Program-made: the position numbers and the translations under genes
Notes under the pieces: model-generated
The model's database searches: none
What the model was told of the DNA's origin: nothing
Seen by the model: the letters and a program-made list of their open reading frames with translations, nothing else
DNA from: Roseovarius sp. THAF27
GTDB lineage: Bacteria; Pseudomonadota; Alphaproteobacteria; Rhodobacterales; Rhodobacteraceae
Reading direction: 5' to 3'
DNA: 64,000 nt
NCBI RefSeq assembly: GCF_009363655.1
Contig: NZ_CP045393.1
Location: 930,001-994,000, forward strand
Part shown: positions 44,884 through 54,347 of the stretch, piece by piece
Numbering within the stretch: the first letter of the stretch is position 1
How the letters are laid out: each line of letters begins with the position of its first letter

Positions 44884-46179
44884 ATGTCCGTCACGGTTCT
44901 TTCGATCATCCTGCTGGTCCTGCTGTTCGCGTTTCTGGGCGCGGGGTTGTGGGTGGCCTTTGCCCTTCTGGGCGTGGGCATCGCCGGAATGGCGCTGTTC
45001 AGCGATGCGCCCTTGGGCCTGGTCATGGCGACCACGCTTTGGGGGCATGGCAACAACTGGGCGCTGGCCGCGCTGCCGCTGTTCATCTGGATGGGCGAGA
45101 TCCTGTTCCGCTCTCGGCTGTCGGATGACATGTTCGCGGGGCTGTCGCCGTGGATGAACCGGCTGCCGGGGCAGCTTTTGCACGTCAACGTCTTTGCCTG
45201 CGGGATCTTCGCCGCGGTCTCGGGATCGTCCGCGGCCACGGCGGCGACCATCGGCAAGCTGTCGATCCCCGAGCTGACGCAGCGCGGCTATCCCGAAAAG
45301 ATGGTGATCGGCACGCTGGCCGGCTCGGCCACTTTGGGGCTGCTGATCCCGCCGTCGATCATCCTGATCGTCTATGGCGTTGCGACCGAGCAATCCATCG
45401 CGCGGCTGTTCGTGGCGGGCGTGTTGCCCGGCGTACTGCTGGTGGGGCTGTTCCTTGGCTACGTGATCCTGTGGGCAATGGTGAACCGCGCGCGGCTGCC
45501 CGACGAGTCGCTGGCGGTAAGTTTCATGGAGCGGTTGCGCCGGTCGCGGCGGCTGATCCCTGTGATGCTGCTGATCCTCGGCGTGATCGGGTCGATCTAT
45601 GCCGGGCTCGCCTCGCCCACGGATGCGGCGGCGGTGGGCGTGGTCCTGGCGCTGATCCTGTCGTGGAGCACCGGCACGCTGACGAAACAGAGCTTCATCG
45701 ACGGGCTGATGGGGGCGACGGTGACATCGTGCATGATCGCCTTCATCCTGGCGGGCGCGTCGTTCCTGACGGTGGCGATGGGGTTCACCGGCATTCCGCG
45801 CATCCTTGCGGAATGGATCGGGTCGCTGGACTTGTCGACCTTCACGCTGCTGGCGGCGCTGACGGTTTTCTTCGTCATCATGGGATGTTTCCTGGACGGG
45901 ATTTCGGTGGTGGTGCTGACCGCGTCCGTCATCATGCCGATGGTGACCGAGGCCGGGATCGACCCGATGTGGTTCGGCATCTTCCTGGTGATCGTGGTGG
46001 AGATGTCGCAGATCACGCCGCCCGTTGGCTTCAACCTGTTCGTGCTGCAATCGCTGACCGGGCGCGACATCCTTTATGTCGCCAGGGCGGCCTTGCCGTT
46101 CTTCATGCTGATGGTGGCGGCGCTGGTGATCATCTCGGTCTTCCCGTCCATCGTCACCTTCCTGCCGGGGCAGATGTAG
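44884..46179 (+). CDS. TRAP transporter large permease (DctM family)
   Basis: This 431-residue protein with about twelve membrane segments has the DctM signatures SGSSAATAATIGKLSIPELTQRGY (two pieces, about residues 113-136), AGSATLGLLIPPSIILIVYG and EMSQITPPVGFNLFV. It forms the sodium-driven channel. Its stop is one base from the pxpB start, binding the transporter genetically to the 5-oxoprolinase genes. Confidence 0.94.
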   Translation: MSVTVLSIILLVLLFAFLGAGLWVAFALLGVGIAGMALFSDAPLGLVMATTLWGHGNNWALAALPLFIWMGEILFRSRLSDDMFAGLSPWMNRLPGQLLHVNVFACGIFAAVSGSSAATAATIGKLSIPELTQRGYPEKMVIGTLAGSATLGLLIPPSIILIVYGVATEQSIARLFVAGVLPGVLLVGLFLGYVILWAMVNRARLPDESLAVSFMERLRRSRRLIPVMLLILGVIGSIYAGLASPTDAAAVGVVLALILSWSTGTLTKQSFIDGLMGATVTSCMIAFILAGASFLTVAMGFTGIPRILAEWIGSLDLSTFTLLAALTVFFVIMGCFLDGISVVVLTASVIMPMVTEAGIDPMWFGIFLVIVVEMSQITPPVGFNLFVLQSLTGRDILYVARAALPFFMLMVAALVIISVFPSIVTFLPGQM

Positions 46180-46180
46180 G

Positions 46181-46942
46181 ATGAGCGACACGGGCACAGA
46201 GCGGCAGGAGGCCGCGTCGGACTGGCCGAAGATCCGCACCGTCGGGGTGGACGGGATGCTGGTCAGCTTTGGCGACCGTCTGAGCGAGCCGGCGAACCGC
46301 GCGGCGCTGGCGTTCCGCGCCGCGCTGGACCGGGCCGCGCCCGAGGGGGTGGAGGAGACGTCGACATCGCTGGTCTCGGCCTATGTCCGGTTCAACCCGG
46401 TGCACCGGGATCACGCGGGCCTGCGCGCCGACCTCGATGCGCTGGTGCAGGAGCGCGACTGGTACGAGGCCGACCTGCCGCAGGGGCGGCGGGAATGGCG
46501 CATTCCGACGGTCTTTGGCACGGATCTTGCGCCCCAGTTGGACGAGGCCGCAGAGGCGGCGGGGATGACGGCGGAAGAGGCGATTGCCTCGATCTCGGAG
46601 ACCGTCGTGCGGGTGCAGACCATCGGCTTTGCCCCCGGTCAGCCCTATCTGGGCGAGCTTGCGCCGGAATGGGACATCCCGCGCCAAAAGGCCCTGACCG
46701 AGCGCATTCCCGAGGGCGCGCTGGCGGTGGCGATCCGGCAGTTGGTGCTTTTCTCGGTCTCCACCCCGACCGGGTGGCGGCATGTCGGTCAGACCGGGTT
46801 TCGGCTGTTCCGGCCCGAGGCCGAGACGCCCTTCGTGTTGCGGCCCGGCGATGCGGTGCGGTTCGAGCCGGTCTCGCGGGAGCGGTTCGAGGCGATGAAG
46901 GACGACCCCGATGGCGGCGCGCGCGCGAAGGAGCTGACATGA
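46181..46942 (+). CDS. pxpB: 5-oxoprolinase subunit PxpB (KipI/allophanate-hydrolase subunit 1 family)
   Basis: This 253-residue protein has the KipI-type core: the segment TSLVSAYVRFNP, IGFAPGQPYLGEL (about residues 147-159) and the conserved PTGWRHVGQTGFRLF. With PxpA and PxpC it hydrolyses 5-oxoproline to glutamate using ATP. It overlaps pxpC by 4 bases. KipI homologues also regulate sporulation kinases in Bacillus, but the trio arrangement makes the enzyme role the likely one. Confidence 0.93.
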   Translation: MSDTGTERQEAASDWPKIRTVGVDGMLVSFGDRLSEPANRAALAFRAALDRAAPEGVEETSTSLVSAYVRFNPVHRDHAGLRADLDALVQERDWYEADLPQGRREWRIPTVFGTDLAPQLDEAAEAAGMTAEEAIASISETVVRVQTIGFAPGQPYLGELAPEWDIPRQKALTERIPEGALAVAIRQLVLFSVSTPTGWRHVGQTGFRLFRPEAETPFVLRPGDAVRFEPVSRERFEAMKDDPDGGARAKELT

Positions 46943-47961
46943 GCCGGGCGCTGATCGTGCGCCGCGCGGGGCCGGGCCTGACGCTGCAGGATCGGGGGCG
47001 GCCGGGCTATATGGGCTTCGGTCTGTCGCCGGGGGGGGCTGCCGACCGGCTGGCGCTGGCCGAGGGCGCGGCGCTGTTGGGTCAGGACGACGGGTTGGCG
47101 GCGCTGGAGATGGCCGGGATGGGCGGCGAGTTCGAAGCGGAGAGCGACATGCGCATTGCCCTGACCGGCGCGCCGATGCGGGCGGCCATCGACGGCACAA
47201 GGGTGGCCTGGCACGCCAGCCACGCGTTGCCCGCCGGGGCGCGGCTGACCATCGGCGGGGCCGAGGCGGGCAGTTACGGCTACCTGCATGTGGGCGGCGG
47301 TTTTGGCGGCGATGTGCGGCTCGGGTCGCGCAGCGTGCACGTGGCGAGCGGGCTGGGACAGGCGGTGGAGTCCGGGGCACGGCTGGAGATCGGTGAAGAG
47401 ACCGCGCCGGCGGAGGTGAACCGGCTGCTGCCCGTCGCGCCGCGGTTCGAGGGCGGCACGGTGCGCGTCGTGCCGAGCCTGCAGACGGATTTCTTCGACG
47501 CCGACCAGATCGAGCGGTTCGAGACGACCCGGTTCAAGCGCGATGCGCGGGGCAGTCGAATGGGCGTACGGCTGGATTTCGACGGCGAGGGCTTTCACAG
47601 CGATGCGGGCCTGAGCGTGTTGTCAGAAGTCGTGGTGCCGGGGGATATCCAGATCACCGGCGACGGCGCGCCTTTCGTGCTCTTGGGCGAATGCCAGACG
47701 ACGGGGGGGTACCCGCGTATCGCCTCGGTACTGCCCTGCGACCTGCCGACGGTGGTGCAGGCCACGCCGGGCACGGCGCTGCGGTTCCGCTTCGTGACGC
47801 TGGAAGAGGCGGTGGAGGCCGAGCGCCGCGCCGCCGCGCATCGCAACGGGCTGCGATCGGCGCTGACACCGCTGGTGCGCGACCCGCATAACATCAGAGA
47901 CCTGCTTGCCTATCAGCTGATCAGCGGGGCGACGGCGGGACGGGAACTGGAGGAGACCTGA
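46939..47961 (+). CDS. pxpC: 5-oxoprolinase subunit PxpC (KipA/biotin-dependent carboxyltransferase-like)
   Basis: This 340-residue protein begins with RAGPGLTLQDRGRPGYMGFG (residues 8-27), the diagnostic PxpC/KipA start, and has GGAADRLALAEGAALLG and later GECQTTGGYPRIASV (about 245-259). It forms the catalytic complex with PxpB and PxpA. The ATG at 46939 overlaps the pxpB stop. Confidence 0.94.
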   Translation: MSRALIVRRAGPGLTLQDRGRPGYMGFGLSPGGAADRLALAEGAALLGQDDGLAALEMAGMGGEFEAESDMRIALTGAPMRAAIDGTRVAWHASHALPAGARLTIGGAEAGSYGYLHVGGGFGGDVRLGSRSVHVASGLGQAVESGARLEIGEETAPAEVNRLLPVAPRFEGGTVRVVPSLQTDFFDADQIERFETTRFKRDARGSRMGVRLDFDGEGFHSDAGLSVLSEVVVPGDIQITGDGAPFVLLGECQTTGGYPRIASVLPCDLPTVVQATPGTALRFRFVTLEEAVEAERRAAAHRNGLRSALTPLVRDPHNIRDLLAYQLISGATAGRELEET

Positions 47962-47962
47962 C

Positions 47963-48742
47963 ATGACGGGAACGGTGGATCTGAACGCAGATATGGGCGA
48001 AAGCTTTGGCCCCTGGGTGATGGGAAACGACGCGGCGGTGCTGGAGATCGTGACCTCGGCCAACATCGCCTGCGGCCAGCACGCGGGCGACTGGGACGTG
48101 ATGGCCGGGACCATGCGCGCGGCGGCGGAGCGCGGTGTCGGGATCGGGGCGCATCCGGGCTTTCCCGACTTGCAGGGCTTCGGGCGGCGGCGGATGACCC
48201 TGCCGGCGGAGAGCCTTGGCAACCTGGTGCGCTATCAGCTGGGCGCGGCGCTGGGCATGGCGCGGGCGGAAGGCGCCGAGGTGCGGCACCTGAAGCTGCA
48301 CGGGGCGCTGGCCAACATGGCGTCGGAGGACAAGGCGGTGGCGCGGGCCTGTTACGAGGCGGCGCTGTCGGTCGCGCCGGAGCTGATCGTCATGGTGCTG
48401 GCGGGCACGGCGCAGCAGGAGGCGGTGGCCGAGCTGGGCTGCCGCGCGGCCTGCGAGATCTTTGCCGACCGCGCCTATAACGACGACGCGACGCTGGTCG
48501 ACCGTAGCCAGCCGGGGGCCGTCATTCACGACCCCGAGGCCGCCGCGGCGCGAATGGTCGAGATGGTGGGCGCAGGCGCGATCATCACCGAAAGCGGCAA
48601 GCGCATTCCCACCCGGATCGACACGATCTGCCTGCATGGCGACACGCCCACCGCCGTCGACATCGCGCGCCATGTCCGGCAGGCGCTGAAAGCCGCCGGA
48701 ACGGAGTTGAAGGCCTTCGCGGGCGAGCCGGTTTCGGCGTGA
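47963..48742 (+). CDS. pxpA: 5-oxoprolinase subunit PxpA (LamB/YcsF family)
   Basis: This 259-residue protein has the family start VDLNADMGESFG (residues 4-15), ANIACGQHAGD, GAHPGFPDLQGFGRR and the C-terminal DTICLHGDTPTAVDIA. PxpA is the metal-linked subunit of the 5-oxoprolinase trio. It starts one base after pxpC stops. It is the last gene of the TRAP-pxp operon and is convergent with the next regulator. Confidence 0.94.
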   Translation: MTGTVDLNADMGESFGPWVMGNDAAVLEIVTSANIACGQHAGDWDVMAGTMRAAAERGVGIGAHPGFPDLQGFGRRRMTLPAESLGNLVRYQLGAALGMARAEGAEVRHLKLHGALANMASEDKAVARACYEAALSVAPELIVMVLAGTAQQEAVAELGCRAACEIFADRAYNDDATLVDRSQPGAVIHDPEAAAARMVEMVGAGAIITESGKRIPTRIDTICLHGDTPTAVDIARHVRQALKAAGTELKAFAGEPVSA

Positions 48743-48761
48743 GGCGGTCGACAGCCTGCGC

Positions 48762-49568
48762 CTAGAGCTGCTCGACCTCGAAGGTCCAGGCGCCGGGCGG
48801 CATCTCGTTGCGGACCAGCTGCGCGATGCGCGGGTCGATCTGATCGGGCTTCAACAGCCCGCATTGCGCCATCGCGCGGCGCGGATCGACATTCTGCCCC
48901 AGGTAGTCGAGCACGACGCGCGAGGCGGCGGGCTTGCGCCCCAGCCGCAGCGGGCCGCCGGTCTGCACGCCGAGCAGATAGTCGATGCCCGCGCTGTAGG
49001 TCGGGTAGAGGATCATCTGGGTGATCGAGGAGGACAGCGTGGTCTCGTTTTCCACGACATTGATGCGCTCCCCGAGGAAGAACACCAAACCTTCGTACTT
49101 GTGGACCTCGCGCGCGCCGCCCTGCGGACCCGCGTCGCGTTCGATGTTCTTCCACAGGTAGTAGCCGTCCTTGCGGGTCATCCTGGCGTAGGACCGCATG
49201 ATGCAGCCGGGATTGCTGAACGAATGGAAGTACCTGAAATAGCTGCCGCAATAGCGCTCCAACGGCCCAGAGAACTGGTTGAGGCGGCGCAGCGTGGGGC
49301 CGACGGGTGTGGCCTCGACCTCGCCGCCGGGCAGGCGGCGCAGGGCGATCAGGTCGGCAAAACGCGCAGGTTCCATCAGCAGCTCGCCTTCGGTCACACC
49401 GAAGAATTCGCAGATCTTTCGCATGTTGTGCCGCGACGGGCGCACGCGGCCGGAAAGGTACTTGTTGAACTGTTGCCGGTTGATGCCGATCCGGCGGCAG
49501 ATATGCGCGATGGAGGGCAGAAAGGTGCAGGCGAAGGTGAGATTGGTGGAGAGGGGGTCGGAGGTCAT
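48762..49568 (-). CDS. Helix-turn-helix regulator, paralogue of the 22.5-kb protein
   Basis: This 268-residue protein has an N-terminal helix-turn-helix (ICRRIGINRQQFNKYLSGRV, about residues 24-43) followed by RPSRHNMRKICEFFGV, nearly the same layout as the protein at 22468-23247. The C-terminal domain of about 190 residues is not recognised but shares position and general pattern with its paralogue. It is divergent from the CocE-type hydrolase gene and the dpp-like operon, which it probably regulates. Confidence 0.8.
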   Translation of the reverse strand: MTSDPLSTNLTFACTFLPSIAHICRRIGINRQQFNKYLSGRVRPSRHNMRKICEFFGVTEGELLMEPARFADLIALRRLPGGEVEATPVGPTLRRLNQFSGPLERYCGSYFRYFHSFSNPGCIMRSYARMTRKDGYYLWKNIERDAGPQGGAREVHKYEGLVFFLGERINVVENETTLSSSITQMILYPTYSAGIDYLLGVQTGGPLRLGRKPAASRVVLDYLGQNVDPRRAMAQCGLLKPDQIDPRIAQLVRNEMPPGAWTFEVEQL

Positions 49569-49572
49569 GAAC

Positions 49573-49611
49573 TGACGCTACCTGACGCACTTTTTATGTC
49601 AACATGCGTCA
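49573..49611. promoter_or_regulatory. Phased direct repeats and inverted repeat in regulator/hydrolase intergenic region
   Basis: TGACGC occurs at 49573-49578 and 49583-49588, exactly ten bases apart. TGACGCA (49583-49589) is also the left arm of a perfect inverted repeat with TGCGTCA (49605-49611). The sites lie between the start of the regulator gene (49568) and the start of the hydrolase gene (49681), so an autoregulatory operator is likely. Confidence 0.55.
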
Positions 49612-49680
49612 TGAAGCGAAATTGTGACGACGCCTTGCGCATGGCACGATACGCGTCGAAACCACGCAAGGATCCCCCGG

Positions 49681-51687
49681 ATGAATTACGCTGGCTCGAC
49701 GCTCGATATCATCGAGGAACGCCATGTGGAAATACCGTTGCCCGATGGCTGCATCCTGGCGGCGCGCATCTGGCGTCCGGCCAATGGCACGCCGGTTCCG
49801 GCCATTTTCGAGTTTCTGCCGTACCGCAAGGGCGACGTCACCCTGCCGCGCGACTCTGTGCGCGCGCCCTACATCGCGGCGCGTGGCTATGCCTATGTGC
49901 GCGCCGACCTGCGGGGCACGGGCGAATCCGAAGGGTTGATGGAGGACGAGTATACCGCGCAGGAGTTGCAGGACGGCTGCGACGTGATCGCGTGGATCGC
50001 GGCCCAGGACTGGTGCGACGGTGCCGTGGGCATGGTGGGCATTTCCTGGGGCGGGTTCAACGGCTTGCAGGTGGCGGCGCTGCAGCCGCCCGCGCTGAAG
50101 GCAGTGGTGTCCATCGCCTCGACCGACGACCGCTATGCCGATGACGTGCATTACATGGGCGGCACGATGGTGGTCGACCAGATCTCCTGGGCGTCGCACA
50201 TGTTTGCCATCAACACGCTGCCGCCCGACCCCGACCTGGTGGGCGACAAGTGGCGCGAGATGTGGATGCAGCGGCTGACCGGCTCTGGCCTGTGGCTGAA
50301 GACCTGGGCCGAGCACCAGCGCCGCGACGATTTCTGGAAACACGGGTCTGTCTGCGAGGATATCGGCCGCATCCAGGTGCCGGTCTATGCCGTGTCGGGC
50401 TGGGCGGACGGGTATTGCCGGACGGTGTTCCGGCTGATGGAAAACCTGCAATGCCCCAAGAAGGGCCTCGTTGGTCCCTGGTCGCACAAGTACCCGCATA
50501 TCGGCGTTCCGGGGCCTGCCATCGACTGGCTGGGCGAGGAGCTGCGCTGGTGGGACCAGTGGCTGAAGGGGGTCGAGACCGGGATCATGGACGAGCCGCA
50601 GCTGCGGCTTTTCATGCAGGACCACGCCGAGCCCGCCAGCTATTACGCGGAGCGCGAGGGCCGCTGGGTGGAAGAGCCGTCCTGGCCGTCGCCGAACGTC
50701 ACGCGGACGCCATTCGCGCTGGGCCGCGACGGGACGCTGGGGCAGGAGGACGCGCCCAAGGGGACGCTGAATATCCGCTCGCCGCTGGGCACCGGGATTG
50801 CCGGGGGCAAGTGGTGTTCCTATGCCAATCCGGGCGACCAGCCGGTGGACCAGCGCCGCGATGACGCCGGGAGCCTGGTGTTCGAGACGGAGCCTTTGGA
50901 GACGCCGCTGGAGATTGCCGGCGACGCGCAGCTAGAGATCAGCTTTTCGGTCGATCAGCCGGTGGCGCAGGTGGCCGCGCGCCTTGTGGACGTGGCCCCC
51001 GACGGTGCGGCGACGCGCGTCTGTTACGGGTTGTTGAACCTGACCCATCGCGACAGCCACGAGACGCCGGAGGCGCTGGTGCCGGGTGAGACCTACACCG
51101 CGACGGTGCCGTTCAAGCATGTCGCGCAGACGTTCCGCGCCGGGCACCGGCTGCGGCTGTCGGTTTCGACCAGCTATTTCCCCGTGGCCTGGCCCGCGCC
51201 GGAGCCGGTGACGCTGCAGATCGATACCGCCGCCAGCCGGCTTGTGCTGCCGGTGCGGGATATGGATGCGGTGACCCAGCCGCGCGATCTGGGCACGCCC
51301 AAGGGCGCGCCGCCGATGGACAAGGAAGTGCTGGAACCGGAGCAGGCCGAATGGATCGTGCGCGAGGACCTCGGCACGGGCGAGACGCAGGTGCGGATCG
51401 TCGATTCCGACGGGCGGCTGCGGATCAAGGACAACGACATGACCCGCGGGGCGACCTGCGTCGAGACCTATTCGTTCACCGGCACCGACTGGCGCTCGTT
51501 CAAGGGGCACGTGGTGTGGGACCTGGACATGTCGCGCGGTGACTGGCGCATGTCCAGCCGCACGGAAACCGAGATGACCGCCACGGCCACGCATTTCGTC
51601 ATCAACGCCAAGCTGGTCGCCAGGGAAGGCGATGCGATTGCCCACGAACAGACCTGGTCCTGCGAGATTCCGCGCGACCTGGCCTGA
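49681..51687 (+). CDS. CocE/NonD-family hydrolase (X-Pro dipeptidyl-peptidase S15 type)
   Basis: This 668-residue serine hydrolase has an alpha/beta-hydrolase core containing the nucleophile Ser122 in GISWGGF, the upstream LRGTGESEG, and a C-terminal jelly-roll domain of the PepX_C type. Relatives include cocaine esterase, glutaryl-7-ACA acylase and X-Pro peptidases, so substrates are acyl esters, amides or peptides. ATG 49681 follows AAGGA. No signal peptide is visible, so it should be cytoplasmic. It leads an operon continuing into the peptide ABC transporter. Confidence 0.92.
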   Translation: MNYAGSTLDIIEERHVEIPLPDGCILAARIWRPANGTPVPAIFEFLPYRKGDVTLPRDSVRAPYIAARGYAYVRADLRGTGESEGLMEDEYTAQELQDGCDVIAWIAAQDWCDGAVGMVGISWGGFNGLQVAALQPPALKAVVSIASTDDRYADDVHYMGGTMVVDQISWASHMFAINTLPPDPDLVGDKWREMWMQRLTGSGLWLKTWAEHQRRDDFWKHGSVCEDIGRIQVPVYAVSGWADGYCRTVFRLMENLQCPKKGLVGPWSHKYPHIGVPGPAIDWLGEELRWWDQWLKGVETGIMDEPQLRLFMQDHAEPASYYAEREGRWVEEPSWPSPNVTRTPFALGRDGTLGQEDAPKGTLNIRSPLGTGIAGGKWCSYANPGDQPVDQRRDDAGSLVFETEPLETPLEIAGDAQLEISFSVDQPVAQVAARLVDVAPDGAATRVCYGLLNLTHRDSHETPEALVPGETYTATVPFKHVAQTFRAGHRLRLSVSTSYFPVAWPAPEPVTLQIDTAASRLVLPVRDMDAVTQPRDLGTPKGAPPMDKEVLEPEQAEWIVREDLGTGETQVRIVDSDGRLRIKDNDMTRGATCVETYSFTGTDWRSFKGHVVWDLDMSRGDWRMSSRTETEMTATATHFVINAKLVAREGDAIAHEQTWSCEIPRDLA

Positions 51688-51793
51688 CCCGCGTTCCGCG
51701 CCCGGCGTGGCACGGACCATCACTTTTCGCGCCGGGATCGTCCGGCGCCGAACACGAAAGGCCGAAACGGCCACACAACTGGGAGTAACAAGA

Positions 51794-53386
51794 ATGACCG
51801 ATCACATGACCGCCAACAAACCCGGCATCGGGCGTCGCGCGTTCCTGCGCGGGGCCGCCGCGACGGGCCTCGCCGCCACCACCATGCCCCTGGGCTCGCG
51901 CATCTGGGCGCAGTCGGGCAAGGTGCTGCGCGTCAGTTCCTATGCCGATATCGACGCGCTTGACCCCGGCTTCTACCAGAACGGCTATAACGTCGATGTC
52001 ATGAACTGCATCTATTCCAAGCTGGTGCGCTATGTGCCCGGCCGTGAATGGGAATGGGAGTTGGAGGCCGCCGAGTCCATCGAGCAGGTCGACGACACGC
52101 ACATCACCTTCAAGCTGAAAGAGGGGCTGATGTTCACCGGCGGTTATGGCGAGATGACCGCAGAGGACGTCAAGTTCTCGTTCGAGCGCGTGCTGGAGCA
52201 TGACAGCCCGGTGAAAAGCGACTGGGGCCCGCTGGACCATGTCGAGGTGACCGGCAAGTACGAGGGCACCATCGTTCTGAAAGAGCCGTTCCAGCCGCTG
52301 TGGAGCATCACGCTGCCCTATGGCACGGGGCATATCGTGTCGAAGAAGGCGGTGATGGAAGCCACGGAAAGCGGCGGCAATTTCGGGATGGAGCCGCCGG
52401 CCTTTTCCGGCCCCTACATCCTGGAAGCGTGGAAGCCGAACCAGTATGTGCACCTGGTGCGCAACCCCGACTGGAAGGGCGAGGCGCCCGGGTTCGACGA
52501 GATTCGCATCCTGCCGATGGACGACACCAAGACCGCCGAGCGCGCGTATGAGGCCGGCGACCTGGATTATACCGAGATCACGCTGTCGTCGCTGGCGCAA
52601 TATCGCGGCAACGTGCCCGCCAACACGGTGATCGAGGAATACCCGTCGCTTTATTATGTCTGGCTGGGCATGAACCTGGACAACCCCGCGCTGGGCGACG
52701 AGAACCTGCGCAAGGCGATCCAGCACGCCATCAACGCCGAGCAGATCATCGACGCGGCCTATTTCGGCGAGGCGGCTCCGGCCACAGGCATGATCGCCCC
52801 CGGCCTGCCGGGCCACCGCGAGACCCCGTCGGTTCCGGTGGCGGGCGACCTGGACAAGGCGCGCGAGTACCTGGAGGCGGCGGGCGGTCCGCCGGCCGAG
52901 CCGCTGACCATCGACGCGCTCAATGCCACGGTGTGGAAGACCATTGCCGAGGTGGTCCAGGCGCAGCTGGCGCAGATCGGCATCCAGACGCAGATCAACG
53001 TGCAGGACTCTGGGTCTTTCTGGACGCTGGGCATGGAAAGCGAGGGCGAACGCTGGAAGGACATGCAGCTGGTGCTGAACCGCTTCTCGATGCTGCCGGA
53101 CCCCTATTACGCGACCAGCTGGTTCGTCACCGACCAGGTCGGCATCTGGAACTGGGAACGGTTCTCGAACACGGAGTTCGACGAGTTGCACGCCGCTGCG
53201 CTGAGCGAGGCGGATGGCGAGAAACGCGCCGAGATGTATCGCAAGATGCAGGACCTGATGGAAGCGACCGGGGCCTACAAGTTCATCACCCATGAAGGCA
53301 CCCCGGTGATGTACCGCGAAGGACTGGAGCCGGCGCTGCGGCCCGACGGGCGGCCCTTGTTCATCGACTTCGACGGCGAAGTCTGA
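51794..53386 (+). CDS. Peptide-type ABC transporter substrate-binding protein (family 5), Tat-exported
   Basis: This 530-residue protein has a twin-arginine signal (RRAFLRGAAATGLA, about residues 14-27) and the SBP_bac_5 pattern FKLKEGLMFTGGYGEMTAEDVKFS (in pieces) and NPALGDENLRKAIQHAINAEQ. It binds a peptide-like solute in the periplasm for the DppBCDF-type transporter that follows. GGGAG precedes the ATG at 51794. It resembles the orphan binding protein at 20752-22350 in type and export route. Confidence 0.93.
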   Translation: MTDHMTANKPGIGRRAFLRGAAATGLAATTMPLGSRIWAQSGKVLRVSSYADIDALDPGFYQNGYNVDVMNCIYSKLVRYVPGREWEWELEAAESIEQVDDTHITFKLKEGLMFTGGYGEMTAEDVKFSFERVLEHDSPVKSDWGPLDHVEVTGKYEGTIVLKEPFQPLWSITLPYGTGHIVSKKAVMEATESGGNFGMEPPAFSGPYILEAWKPNQYVHLVRNPDWKGEAPGFDEIRILPMDDTKTAERAYEAGDLDYTEITLSSLAQYRGNVPANTVIEEYPSLYYVWLGMNLDNPALGDENLRKAIQHAINAEQIIDAAYFGEAAPATGMIAPGLPGHRETPSVPVAGDLDKAREYLEAAGGPPAEPLTIDALNATVWKTIAEVVQAQLAQIGIQTQINVQDSGSFWTLGMESEGERWKDMQLVLNRFSMLPDPYYATSWFVTDQVGIWNWERFSNTEFDELHAAALSEADGEKRAEMYRKMQDLMEATGAYKFITHEGTPVMYREGLEPALRPDGRPLFIDFDGEV

Positions 53387-53407
53387 CGCTAAAGGATACC
53401 GCGGCCC

Positions 53408-54346
53408 GTGCTGTTATACGCCTCCCAAAGGCTTGTCCTTTCGGTCGTGATCGTGATGGTCGCGGTCTCTATCCTGACGCTCATGCTGCACGTGGTGCCG
53501 GGCGACCCGGCGGTGATGATCCTGGGCCCTCGCGCCACGCCAGAGCTGATCGAGCAGACGCGCGAGGCGATGGGGCTGGACAAGCCGCTGCCGGTGCAGA
53601 TCGTGACGTTCTTCGGCAACATCCTGCGCGGCGACCTGGGGCAGGACGTGTTCACGGGCCGCGAGGTGTCGCAGATCGTGTTCGAGCAGCTGCCCTACAC
53701 GCTGATCCTGATCAGCGTCTCGATCCTCTGGGGCGCGGTGCTGGGCATCGCCTTGGGCTGCTATTCGGCACTGCGGCGCAACACGTGGCTCGATACGCTG
53801 ACCGGGGTGCTCTCGGTCGGCACGATCTCGATCCCGGCCTTCGTCATGGCGCTCTATTCGGTGCTGGTTTTTGCGGTCTGGCTGCAATGGCTGCCCGCGA
53901 TCGGCGCGGGCGAGGGGTTCTGGGACCGGGTCACGCACCTGATCCTGCCGTCCTTTGCCATCGGGGTGTCTTGGGTGGGATACGTCTCCCGGATCGTGCG
54001 GGCCTCGATGCTGGAGGTGATGGGCCAGCCGCATGTGCGCATGGCGCGCGCCTATGGCCTGCCGGACCGGTGGATCACCCGCTCGCATATCCTGAAGATC
54101 GCGGTGCAGCCCGCCGTGACCCTGATCGGCACGGGCGTGGCGCATCTTTTCTCGGCGGCGGTGTTCGTCGAGGTGATCTTTGCCCGGCCCGGGATCGGCG
54201 CGCTGATCGTGCAGGCGGTGAACGAACGCAACTATCCCATCGTCTTGGGCGCGGTGCTGGTGACCACCGGCATCATCGTGCTGGCGACGCTGATCTCGGA
54301 CCTGGTGATTGCCTGGCTGGATCCGCGCCAGCGGGAGGACATGTGA
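53408..54346 (+). CDS. Dipeptide-type ABC transporter permease (DppB-like)
   Basis: This 312-residue protein with about six membrane segments has the N-terminal LHVVPGDPAVMILG (about residues 27-40) and the C-terminal ARPGIGALIVQAVNERNYPIV of DppB/OppB. It apparently starts at GTG 53408, with AAAGGA about eleven bases upstream. Inner-membrane channel half; follows the binding-protein gene directly. Confidence 0.92.
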   Translation: MLLYASQRLVLSVVIVMVAVSILTLMLHVVPGDPAVMILGPRATPELIEQTREAMGLDKPLPVQIVTFFGNILRGDLGQDVFTGREVSQIVFEQLPYTLILISVSILWGAVLGIALGCYSALRRNTWLDTLTGVLSVGTISIPAFVMALYSVLVFAVWLQWLPAIGAGEGFWDRVTHLILPSFAIGVSWVGYVSRIVRASMLEVMGQPHVRMARAYGLPDRWITRSHILKIAVQPAVTLIGTGVAHLFSAAVFVEVIFARPGIGALIVQAVNERNYPIVLGAVLVTTGIIVLATLISDLVIAWLDPRQREDM

Positions 54347-54347
54347 C

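Noticed and set aside
44143..46239. Long minus-strand frame opposite the TRAP permease genes
   Set aside because: Translation is His/Arg/Gln-rich without hydrophobic core; the plus strand encodes clear DctQ and DctM proteins.
51602..53293. Long minus-strand frame opposite the binding-protein gene
   Set aside because: No recognisable domain; the opposite strand encodes a complete Tat-exported family-5 binding protein.
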